DNA of 6,049 nt from Methanobrevibacter sp. (GCA_016291275.1 JAEEWY010000093.1:1-6049), one strand, 5' to 3'; counted from the stretch's first letter, positions 1 through 5,987 are shown. The notes: a model not told the origin generated them from the sequence alone. Numbers and translations are program-made.

Positions 1-23
1 AAGTTAATAAAATAAAAACAATT

Positions 24-44
24 AAAAAAAAAAAAGAAAGAAAG
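24..44 (-). terminator. T-run terminator downstream of the arsA-family gene
   Basis: Read on the minus strand, this stretch is CTCTTTCTTTC followed by an unbroken run of twelve T (positions 35 down to 24). It lies about 70-90 bases past the stop codon of the ATPase gene. Archaeal RNA polymerase terminates at T-runs without needing a hairpin, so this is a strong candidate terminator. It lies downstream of the 47-bp repeat at 65-111, so the repeat would be kept in the mature 3' UTR if termination happens here. Confidence 0.6.
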
Positions 45-64
45 AGTGGATACTCACAAGTAGT

Positions 65-111
65 GAAAAAGTTTTGGTCAAGGTTCTACAGACTGAAGTC
101 TGTGAAGCTTG
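65..111 (-). repeat. 47-bp post-stop repeat, copy 1 (3' UTR of the arsA-family gene)
   Basis: This 47-bp stretch is the exact reverse complement of 4320-4366; I compared it base by base and found no mismatch. In the sense of the gene it follows, it starts CAAGCTTCACAGAC and begins 2 bases after the TAG stop at 114-116. The part at 80-110 can fold into an imperfect hairpin: 3 bp, a C/C mismatch, 3 bp, a bulged A, then 7 bp around a palindromic core (ACAGACT/AGTCTGT). The end away from the gene carries a five-T run (66-70, minus strand). G+C is 19 of 47, clearly higher than the surrounding A+T-rich DNA. No target-site duplication is visible at its edges. Function unknown; a 3'-UTR or terminator cassette is the simplest reading. 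Confidence 0.95.
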
Positions 112-113
112 AA

Positions 114-1121
114 CTATAACTGGATTACATTCTGTTGGACTTCATCATTGTCCTTTCCTTCATAGAGGATTTCAGCTAATTTTAACAATTTTTCTTGTCC
201 TTTAACCTCATCCTTGAATAAAGGAACTTGAGCAACAACTTGATCTGAGAACTTTTGATCAATTAATGCGAGACGTTTTTGCTGCAACATGTATCTTGAA
301 TGACAGAAGTCACAATCTGAAATGTCTGGCATGACCTGATTTACAATGATACTGTCAGTTGTAATGTCATATTTATTCAAAGCCTCAATAGCTCTTTCTG
401 ATTCATAAATGGACATTTCCTCTGGAATTACAACCATCTTAAATGTGGTTCTATCAGGGTCAGAGAGCACTGCTTTAGCCTGATCGATTTGCTTTTTGGT
501 CTCTTCCAATTCCTTGCTAGACCCTATGTCATCTGCAGCATCCATAAATGGAATGATGTTCTTCAATGCATTTGCTGCAGTGCCTAATTTTGCTTTCGCT
601 TTCATAAGTTTTCCTACCCAAGAGTCCATGATCTCTGGGAATGAAAGCAATCTCAATGTGTGGCCGGTTGGTGCAGTGTCGAACACTACAACATCATACT
701 CATTGGAAGTCATCACAGATAAAAACACTTCAAATGCAGCTGCCTCATCAGCACCTGGAGATGCTGAAGCCAAATCCATTTGCTCACCTAAAAAGTCAAG
801 ACCCATCAATTGTTCAGGGCTTGCTACAGACTTTTGGCTTTCCAATGCTCTTTGCTTTTCTTCCATTGCCTTATCCGGATCGATTTCAACTGCATAGAGG
901 TTCTCATTGATTTGAACAGGATAATGTCCAATGGTTACCTCAAGTGAATCAGATAATGAATGAGCAGGATCGGTTGATACGATTAATGTTTTCTTTCCTT
1001 GATTTGCTAACCACAATGCAGTAGCTGAAGAGATTGAAGTTTTTCCAACTCCCCCTTTTCCACCTACAAATATGAAAGTGGTTTCGCCTTGCTTGAATTT
1101 GAAAATATCTTTAAATGCCAT
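114..1121 (-). CDS. ArsA/Get3-family ATPase
   Basis: A cytosolic ATPase of 335 residues from the deviant-Walker-A (SIMIBI) class, which acts as an ATP-driven homodimer. Seen in the protein: the P-loop GGKGGVGKTS at about 20-29 with the signature lysine K22, switch I DPAHS at 51-55, switch II DTAPTGH at 149-155, and a CxxC pair (C270, C273) matching the zinc-bridging cysteines of Get3 dimers. A PLFKDEVKG segment near 300 fits the adenine-binding loop. The length fits a single ATPase domain, as in Get3/TRC40, not the duplicated bacterial ArsA arsenite pump. A Met-rich stretch at about 160-200 lies where the client-binding helices of Get3 occur. By family, eukaryotic Get3 delivers tail-anchored membrane proteins; the archaeal role is less certain. 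No arsenic-resistance gene is nearby, which argues against arsenite export. The ATG start has AGGAGG six bases upstream. The gene diverges from leuS and has its own TATA box. Confidence 0.93.
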   Translation of the reverse strand: MAFKDIFKFKQGETTFIFVGGKGGVGKTSISSATALWLANQGKKTLIVSTDPAHSLSDSLEVTIGHYPVQINENLYAVEIDPDKAMEEKQRALESQKSVASPEQLMGLDFLGEQMDLASASPGADEAAAFEVFLSVMTSNEYDVVVFDTAPTGHTLRLLSFPEIMDSWVGKLMKAKAKLGTAANALKNIIPFMDAADDIGSSKELEETKKQIDQAKAVLSDPDRTTFKMVVIPEEMSIYESERAIEALNKYDITTDSIIVNQVMPDISDCDFCHSRYMLQQKRLALIDQKFSDQVVAQVPLFKDEVKGQEKLLKLAEILYEGKDNDEVQQNVIQL

Positions 1122-1127
1122 ATAATC

Positions 1128-1133
1128 CCTCCT
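1128..1133 (-). promoter_or_regulatory. Strong Shine-Dalgarno site of the arsA-family gene
   Basis: On the minus strand this reads AGGAGG, a full match to the anti-Shine-Dalgarno core of 16S rRNA, six bases before the ATG at 1121. It supports the chosen start. The flanking bases AATCC and GGATT (1136-1140 and 1124-1128) could pair to form a 5-bp stem that puts most of the site in the loop. Confidence 0.85.
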
Positions 1134-1183
1134 AAGGATTTTATTATATGATAATTTTTATTCTAATTTTTAATCTAAAATCT

Positions 1184-1203
1184 TTACTAAAAAGTTTTAG
1201 TAA
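1184..1203. promoter_or_regulatory. Perfect 9-2-9 palindrome near the arsA transcription start
   Basis: The arms TTACTAAAA and TTTTAGTAA are exact reverse complements around a central AG. The site lies about 25-45 bp downstream of the candidate TATA box at 1228-1235 (minus strand), which puts it at or just after the expected transcription start of the ATPase gene. That is a usual place for an archaeal repressor operator. It could instead be a small hairpin in the 5' UTR. The sequence is A+T-rich, so chance cannot be excluded, but 18 paired positions in a row is longer than other palindromes in this gap. The regulator is unknown. Confidence 0.45.
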
Positions 1204-1227
1204 CAATAAGTTATTTTATTCTTCTTA

Positions 1228-1240
1228 CATATAAAGTTTA
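1228..1240 (-). promoter_or_regulatory. Predicted TATA box/BRE of the arsA-family gene
   Basis: Minus-strand reading is TAAAC followed by TTTATATG, close to the archaeal box A consensus TTTATATA with purine-rich BRE bases upstream. The expected start of transcription, about 25 bases downstream, falls near 1203-1206 and gives a 5' UTR of roughly 80 bases before the ATG at 1121. Confidence 0.55.
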
Positions 1241-1324
1241 TCTTTTTTTAAAAAAATTCTCTTAAAATAAGCCATGACATAAAACAAAAAACTAATTTTT
1301 TAATTAAATTGCAATAATTTAGAT

Positions 1325-1338
1325 GAAAATTTTATATT
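1325..1338 (+). promoter_or_regulatory. Predicted TATA box/BRE of leuS
   Basis: The stretch GAAAATTTTATATT fits the archaeal pattern of a purine-rich BRE (GAAAA) followed by a TTTATATA-like box (TTTATATT at 1331-1338). Transcription would start near 1360 and leave a leader of about 80 bases before the GTG at 1443. The leader is almost pure A+T. I see no riboswitch-like or convincing attenuator fold in it. Confidence 0.5.
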
Positions 1339-1433
1339 TAATAAAAATAATAAATATAAATTAATATGATTTATTAATTTTTACTAATTATTAAATTATA
1401 ATTAACAATTATCTTATTATCAAAAACTAAAAT

Positions 1434-1439
1434 GGTGAT
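1434..1439 (+). promoter_or_regulatory. Archaeal Shine-Dalgarno site that fixes the leuS GTG start
   Basis: GGTGAT matches the complement of the archaeal 16S rRNA 3' end (ATCACC). Only three bases separate it from the GTG at 1443, slightly close but usable. The reading frame has a TAA stop at 1428-1430, so no further-upstream start is possible. The next in-frame methionine (residue 43) lies next to the essential HIGH motif, so the GTG is the only sensible start. Confidence 0.85.
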
Positions 1440-1442
1440 TTA

Positions 1443-4316
1443 GTGACTAATAACGAAATTGAAAAGAAATGGCAAAAAATCTGGAGAGAGAACAAGCTAT
1501 TTCAATCAGACCCTAATGAAAAAGAAAAATTATTCATAACAGTGGCTTATCCATACCCAAGTGGGGCTATGCATATCGGTCACGGTAGAACCTATACCGT
1601 ACCTGATGTATTTGCAAGATTCAAAAGGATGGAAGGCTACAATGTATTATTCCCTATGGCATGGCACGTAACCGGTGCACCTGTTATAGGTATTGCAGAC
1701 AGAATCAAAAGAAAAGATCCATGGACCCTCGACTTATACGAAAGAGTTCACAAGGTCCCTCATGACACCCTTCCAAAATTGGAAGACCCAATAAACATTG
1801 TAAAATATTTCAGTAACGAATACCACACCGTAATGGACGATATGGGTTATTCCATCGACTGGAGAAGGGAATTCAGAACTATCGATCCAACTTATCAGAA
1901 ATTCATCACCTGGCAAGCTAAAAAGCTTAAATCCTTAGGTTTAATCAAGCAAGGTGAACACCCTGTAAAATACTGTCCTCACGATGAGAACCCTGTAGGG
2001 GACCACGACTTGCTTGAAGGTGAAGGTGTAGGGGTAAACGAATTGACCTTAATCAAGTTTGAAGTTGAACCTGGACAATACATCGTACCTGCAACCTTCA
2101 GACCTGAAACCATCTTCGCTGCAACCAACGTATGGTTAAACCCAGAAGTTCACTACATTGAAGTTGAAGTGAAATCCGGCGTTAATGCAGGTGAAAAATG
2201 GATCATAAGTGATGAAGCTTTCCTAAACCTTTCCAACCAGCATGACTTGGAGATTGTTGGAGACATTGACCCTAAACCATTAATCGGAAAATACGTTAAA
2301 AACCCTCTTAATGGAGAACCATTACCAATCTTCCCTGCAAGCTTTGTTGACCCTGAATACGGTTCAGGAACAGTATTCTCTGTACCTGCTCACGCACCTG
2401 CAGACTATATCGCACTTAGAGACTTGAAGGAAAATGAAGACTTGATCAAAGAGTTTGATATAGCTGATGAAGTTGCTAAAGCAAACCCTATCAATGTTGT
2501 AACTGTAAAAGGATATGGTGAATTCCCTGCTGTGGAAGTCGTTGAAAGAATGGGAATCGAAAACCAAAACGACCCTAAAGTGCAAGATGCAACTGATGAA
2601 TTGTACAAGGCAGAGCACAGCAAAGGATACATCAGCGACCATATTGAAAAATACGCAGGAAAAAGAGTCGCATATATCAGAGATGAAATCAAGGCTGACA
2701 TGATTGAGGAAGGCAGTGCAGACATCATGTATGACTTTGCAGAAAGACCTGTAATCTGCAGATGCGGTAACAAATGTGTAGTCAAGATTATGGATGACCA
2801 ATGGTTCATCAGATATGGTGATGAGGAATGGACTGAAAAGACCCAAAAGCTACTTGCTCAAGAAACCATCATTCCTGGAGAAATCCGCTCCAACTTTGAA
2901 TACTACCTTAACTGGCTAGACGATTGGGCATGTTCCAGAAGAGTAGGTCTTGGAACCAGAGTTCCATGGGATGACCAATGGTTAATCGAGCCTTTATCAG
3001 ACTCAACAATGTATATGTCCTACTATTCAATAGCTAAATACCTTAAGGACATGGACCCTGAAGACTTGAATGAAGCATTCTTTGAAAAGGTCTTCTTAGG
3101 AGTGGACAGCGATGAAATCACTGTTGCACCTGAAATCATCGATGAGATTCAAGCTGAATTCAATTACTGGTACCCATTGGATTGGAGATTATCTGCAAAG
3201 GACCTTGTAGGTAACCACTTAAGCTTCTTGATGTTTACCCATGCAGCCATTTACCCTGAAGAAAAATGGCCAAAAGGAACTGTTGTATTCGGTATGGGAC
3301 TTCTTGAAGGAAACAAGATGTCCTCATCAAAAGGTAATGTAATTCTCCTTGCAGATGCAATTGAGGAATACAGTGCAGATGTAGTAAGACTCTTCCTTAT
3401 GGCATCAGCTGAACCATGGCAAGACTTCGATTGGAGAGAGAAAGAGGTTAGAGGAACCCAAAGAAGACTCGAATGGTTTAGAGAATTTGCACAAAAAGTT
3501 GAAGACATCAAAGGTGAAAAGTTAGACCTTTCCAATATTGAAGAAGTTGCTCTTGAACGCAGCATTGACAAATGGATGATCAGCCAATTGAATGTGCATA
3601 TCAAGGCTGCAACAGAAGCGCTTGAAGTTTTCCAAACCAGACAAGCATTGCAACATGCATTGTTCTTGCTTAAAAAAGACTTAGACCATTACATGTACAG
3701 AGTCAAAGACCTTGTTGACAAGAAAGACCCTGCTGTAATCTATGTGCTTTCAACTGTATTAAGCAATTGGATCAGATTACTTGCTCCATTTACTCCACAC
3801 ACTTCTGAAGAGCTTTGGAGTAAATTCGGCGGAGAAGGATTCGTTTCCTTTGCTAAATGGCCTGAATATGATGAAGAACTCATCAGCGAAGAGATTGAAA
3901 GATCCGAATCCCTTGTCCAAAACATCGTTAAGGACATTAACGAAATCAAGAACATTGTTGACACCGACCCGGAAAAAATACACCTTTACTTAGCTCCGGA
4001 TTGGAAATGGGAATTATACAAAATAGCTGATGAAGTCGGTAAACCTGACATCGGCCAAATTATGGGAAGAGCAATCGGTCAAAACATCTATGATAACAAA
4101 AAGGAAATAGCAAATGTTGCTAAGAAGATATCAAAAGAAATGACCAAAACAAGATACATCGGTAAGATTGATGAAGCTACCATCTTAAATGATGCAAAAG
4201 ACTTCATTGAAGCTGAAGTTGAATCAGAAGTAATCATCCATACTGATGACAGCTACGACCCACAAAACAAGGCAAGAAATGCAATGCCTTATAAACCAGC
4301 TATTTTCATGGAATAA
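1443..4316 (+). CDS. leuS: Leucyl-tRNA synthetase, archaeal/eukaryal type
   Basis: A class I aminoacyl-tRNA synthetase that activates leucine with ATP and charges tRNA-Leu in the cytosol. Seen in the 957-residue protein: the HIGH motif H44-H47 inside AYPYPSGAMHIGHGRT, and the KMSKS loop as KMSSS at 625-629. The inserted CP1 editing domain has the threonine-rich-type motif TFRPETIFA (218-226) and the VPAHAPADY segment, whose D321 fits the conserved aspartate that removes mischarged amino acids. Cysteines at 178 and in RCGNKC (440-445) suggest zinc-knuckle regions. The anticodon-binding helical domain covers about 700-830, including NWIRLLAPFTPHTSEELW. The C-terminal domain ends PYKPAIFME, like the archaeal tail that contacts the long variable arm of tRNA-Leu. 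The length is close to other archaeal LeuRS, with no truncation or frameshift seen. The start is GTG, fixed by GGTGAT and an upstream in-frame stop. It stands alone, divergent from arsA and convergent with bioA. Confidence 0.97.
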   Translation: MTNNEIEKKWQKIWRENKLFQSDPNEKEKLFITVAYPYPSGAMHIGHGRTYTVPDVFARFKRMEGYNVLFPMAWHVTGAPVIGIADRIKRKDPWTLDLYERVHKVPHDTLPKLEDPINIVKYFSNEYHTVMDDMGYSIDWRREFRTIDPTYQKFITWQAKKLKSLGLIKQGEHPVKYCPHDENPVGDHDLLEGEGVGVNELTLIKFEVEPGQYIVPATFRPETIFAATNVWLNPEVHYIEVEVKSGVNAGEKWIISDEAFLNLSNQHDLEIVGDIDPKPLIGKYVKNPLNGEPLPIFPASFVDPEYGSGTVFSVPAHAPADYIALRDLKENEDLIKEFDIADEVAKANPINVVTVKGYGEFPAVEVVERMGIENQNDPKVQDATDELYKAEHSKGYISDHIEKYAGKRVAYIRDEIKADMIEEGSADIMYDFAERPVICRCGNKCVVKIMDDQWFIRYGDEEWTEKTQKLLAQETIIPGEIRSNFEYYLNWLDDWACSRRVGLGTRVPWDDQWLIEPLSDSTMYMSYYSIAKYLKDMDPEDLNEAFFEKVFLGVDSDEITVAPEIIDEIQAEFNYWYPLDWRLSAKDLVGNHLSFLMFTHAAIYPEEKWPKGTVVFGMGLLEGNKMSSSKGNVILLADAIEEYSADVVRLFLMASAEPWQDFDWREKEVRGTQRRLEWFREFAQKVEDIKGEKLDLSNIEEVALERSIDKWMISQLNVHIKAATEALEVFQTRQALQHALFLLKKDLDHYMYRVKDLVDKKDPAVIYVLSTVLSNWIRLLAPFTPHTSEELWSKFGGEGFVSFAKWPEYDEELISEEIERSESLVQNIVKDINEIKNIVDTDPEKIHLYLAPDWKWELYKIADEVGKPDIGQIMGRAIGQNIYDNKKEIANVAKKISKEMTKTRYIGKIDEATILNDAKDFIEAEVESEVIIHTDDSYDPQNKARNAMPYKPAIFME

Positions 4317-4319
4317 CTC

Positions 4320-4366
4320 CAAGCTTCACAGACTTCAGTCTGTAGAACCTTGACCAAAACTTTTTC
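4320..4366 (+). repeat. 47-bp post-stop repeat, copy 2 (3' UTR of leuS)
   Basis: An exact inverted copy of 65-111, starting 3 bases after the leuS TAA stop (4314-4316) and in the same sense relative to its gene as copy 1. The hairpin spans 4321-4351: AAG/CTT outer pairs, a C/C mismatch, TTC/GAA, a bulged A at 4344, then ACAGACT/AGTCTGT. A five-T run follows at 4361-4365. Identity stops sharply at both ends (4319 and 4367 do not match). Only this copy has a possible second hairpin, in which GACCAAAAC (4352-4360) pairs with GTTTGGTT (4369-4376) just beyond the repeat. Function is not known; it may help end transcription or protect the 3' end. Confidence 0.95.
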
Positions 4367-4385
4367 CAGTTTGGTTAGGAAATGA

Positions 4386-4409
4386 AAATAGATAAAAAAA
4401 TAGATAAAT
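4386..4409. repeat. Two tandem 12-bp units in the leuS-bioA gap
   Basis: AAATAGATAAAA (4386-4397) is followed directly by AAATAGATAAAT (4398-4409), matching at 11 of 12 positions. It is a small duplication in A+T-rich DNA, probably from replication slippage. No function is apparent. Confidence 0.6.
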
Positions 4410-4423
4410 AAAAATAAATATTT

Positions 4424-4462
4424 AATAGCTATTTTAAATAGCTATTCTTCTTTTCTTTTTTT
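4424..4462 (+). terminator. Hairpin plus T-run terminator of leuS
   Basis: Bases 4424-4433 (AATAGCTATT) pair with 4437-4446 in a stem of up to 10 bp with a 3-base loop. CTTCTTTTC and seven T (4456-4462) follow at once. This has the form of a classic intrinsic terminator; in Archaea the T-run alone may be enough. It lies about 110-145 bases past the leuS stop, beyond the 47-bp repeat. Confidence 0.7.
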
Positions 4463-4470
4463 AAAAAAAA
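4424..4470 (-). terminator. Minus-strand terminator of bioA sharing the same hairpin
   Basis: Read from bioA, a run of eight T (positions 4470 to 4463) is met about 40 bases past the stop, then seven A, then the same AATAGCTATT palindrome. The T-run can end bioA transcription, which makes this a shared, bidirectional terminator between converging genes. The T-run comes before the hairpin on this strand, so the archaeal T-run mechanism is more likely than a hairpin-driven one. Confidence 0.5.
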
Positions 4471-4509
4471 TAATAAATTATATACTCGCTATCACTCTTT
4501 TTTACTGTT

Positions 4510-5862
4510 TTACAACAATACAGAATCAATAGCTTCTTTACAGATTCTTAAAGACTCTTCAAGCTCTTCTTTTGTAATGACCAAAGGCGGATTAAAGTAC
4601 ATTACATTTCCTAAAGGCCTAAGCATCAATCCTTGTTTCAATGCTTCCCTATATATTTTATAGCCTATTCTTTCTGATGAATCAAATCCTTTTTTAGAAT
4701 CCTTATCCTCAACGAGTTCAATTGCATTGATGAGTCCCATCTGTCTGATTTCACCTACATTTGGATGGCTATCGAATATTTCATGGAAACGGTTGTTAAG
4801 CCAAATTGCTTTCTCATTTGCTTCATCCAATATATTGTCCCTTTCCATAATCTTCAATGTTGCATTTGCAACACTTGCAGCAAGAGGGTTTCCAGCATAA
4901 GTGTGGCTATGCATAAATGCCACATTATCCTCATAATCACCATAAAATCCATTATAGATCTCATCAGTGCTTACACAAACTGCCATTGCCATATAACCGT
5001 TTGTAAGCCCTTTGGAAATGCACATTATATCTGGGCTTATTCCTGCATGGTCCACTGCAAACATCTTACCTGTTCTTCCAAAACCGGTAGCTATCTCATC
5101 TGCAATCAAGAGAACATCATACAAGTCACAAAGCTCCCTAAGCTTCTTGAGATACAATGGAGGATAGATCTTCATTCCTGCACTGCCTTGAATCAATGGC
5201 TCGATTATCATGGCACAGGTTTCATGGCCATATTCTGCAAATGCCTTCTCTGCATGTTCAAAGCATTCGCATTCACAGCTATCCCTATGCTTATTGTATG
5301 GACACCTGTAACAATCCGGTGCCTGCACCTTGATTGTATCAATCATTATAGGTTCAAATACCTTAGAATATTCATCCAACGCACCAACAGACAATGCACC
5401 TAAAGTTTCACCATGATAAGCATCAGTAAAGCACATGAAACGTTTCTTATGATCCTTTCCATTTTGTGCACAATATTGGAAAGCCATTTTAAGTGCACAT
5501 TCAATGGATGCTGAACCGTTGTCAACAAAACTGAACCTGTTAAGTCCCTCAGGCATTACCTTGATTAGACGCTCTGACAATTCAATAATTGTCTTGTGTG
5601 AAAAGTTGGCAAAAAGAACATGATCCAATTTGTCCACTTGACTTTTGAGAGCATCACTTACCTCATCATTGCAGTGTCCAAGCAAATTGCACCACCAGGA
5701 GCTGATAATGTCTATATACTCCTTGCCATCTACATCATATAGCTTAACCCCTTTTCCATGGTCAATTATTATTGGTGGAAAATCTTCATAGTCTTTCATC
5801 TGAGAAGCAGGATGCCAAATATGAGCTAAATCCTTTTTTGCACATTTTTCACTTTCATTCAT
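4510..5862 (-). CDS. bioA: Adenosylmethionine-8-amino-7-oxononanoate aminotransferase (DAPA synthase)
   Basis: A cytosolic PLP-dependent class III aminotransferase that converts 7-keto-8-aminopelargonate to 7,8-diaminopelargonate in biotin synthesis, normally with S-adenosylmethionine as amino donor. Seen in the 450-residue protein: IWHPASQM (15-22) and SSWWCN (54-59), both typical of BioA; DNGSASIE (114-121), whose Gly-Ser binds the PLP phosphate; YHGE (149-152); DEIATGFGRTG (255-265), with D255 for the pyridine nitrogen; catalytic lysine K284 in SKGLTNG; HTYAGNPLA (320-328); and R415 in LRPLGN for the substrate carboxylate. The length is near the family norm. An odd feature is a cysteine-rich insert, C184, C187, C196, C198 and C200. 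The ATG start at 5862 has AAGG (5870-5873) seven bases upstream. No other bio gene is in the window; partners may lie beyond 6049. It converges with leuS. An acetylornithine or 4-aminobutyrate aminotransferase is less likely given the WW and WHP motifs. Confidence 0.93.
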   Translation of the reverse strand: MNESEKCAKKDLAHIWHPASQMKDYEDFPPIIIDHGKGVKLYDVDGKEYIDIISSWWCNLLGHCNDEVSDALKSQVDKLDHVLFANFSHKTIIELSERLIKVMPEGLNRFSFVDNGSASIECALKMAFQYCAQNGKDHKKRFMCFTDAYHGETLGALSVGALDEYSKVFEPIMIDTIKVQAPDCYRCPYNKHRDSCECECFEHAEKAFAEYGHETCAMIIEPLIQGSAGMKIYPPLYLKKLRELCDLYDVLLIADEIATGFGRTGKMFAVDHAGISPDIMCISKGLTNGYMAMAVCVSTDEIYNGFYGDYEDNVAFMHSHTYAGNPLAASVANATLKIMERDNILDEANEKAIWLNNRFHEIFDSHPNVGEIRQMGLINAIELVEDKDSKKGFDSSERIGYKIYREALKQGLMLRPLGNVMYFNPPLVITKEELEESLRICKEAIDSVLL

Positions 5863-5942
5863 ATTAAAACCTTATAATCTGATAATAATTTTTCTAAAAA
5901 TAGTTTTTAAAATTTAATTCTAAACTCTATTATAAGATTAGA

Positions 5943-5954
5943 CTTTATATTAAA
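5943..5954 (-). promoter_or_regulatory. Possible TATA box of bioA
   Basis: On the minus strand this reads TTTAATATAAAG, preceded by A/T-rich bases. It is a fair but not perfect match to the archaeal box A. Transcription would start near 5925 and give a leader of about 60 bases. Other TATA-like words (for example around 5988-5998) exist in this region, so the choice is tentative. Confidence 0.35.
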
Positions 5955-5987
5955 TAAATTTTTAATTTTTTATCATTCATAAAAAAA

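Noticed and set aside
1190..1201. Similarity of AAAAGTTTTAGT in the arsA promoter to part of the 47-bp repeat (AAAAGTTTTGGT)
   Set aside because: Only about 12 low-complexity bases match, with one difference, and the rest of the repeat is absent. Chance is likely in this composition.
1366..1377. Three-codon ORF (MIY) in the leuS leader as a possible attenuator peptide
   Set aside because: It has no leucine codons and no Shine-Dalgarno site, and leader-peptide attenuation of leuS is not established in Archaea.
1122..1442. Search for a tRNA, C/D-box RNA, riboswitch or CRISPR repeat in the divergent gap
   Set aside because: The region is almost pure A+T beyond the promoter elements and palindrome listed. 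No cloverleaf, C/D boxes or regularly spaced repeats were seen.
2364..2846. Open frames of 160 and 134 codons on the minus strand within leuS
   Set aside because: They overlap the LeuRS editing-domain region, resemble no family and have unusual composition. They are antisense shadows of leuS.
65..4366. Composite transposon or MITE with the 47-bp repeats as ends
   Set aside because: There is no transposase, no target-site duplication at either end, and the enclosed DNA is the essential leuS plus a common ATPase. Placement right after stop codons also does not fit random insertion.
4765..5403. A 212-codon open frame on the plus strand, opposite bioA
   Set aside because: It lies wholly within the well-supported bioA gene, its protein is rich in Cys, His and Ile with no recognisable domain, and no ribosome-binding site or promoter precedes it. 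It is a shadow frame.
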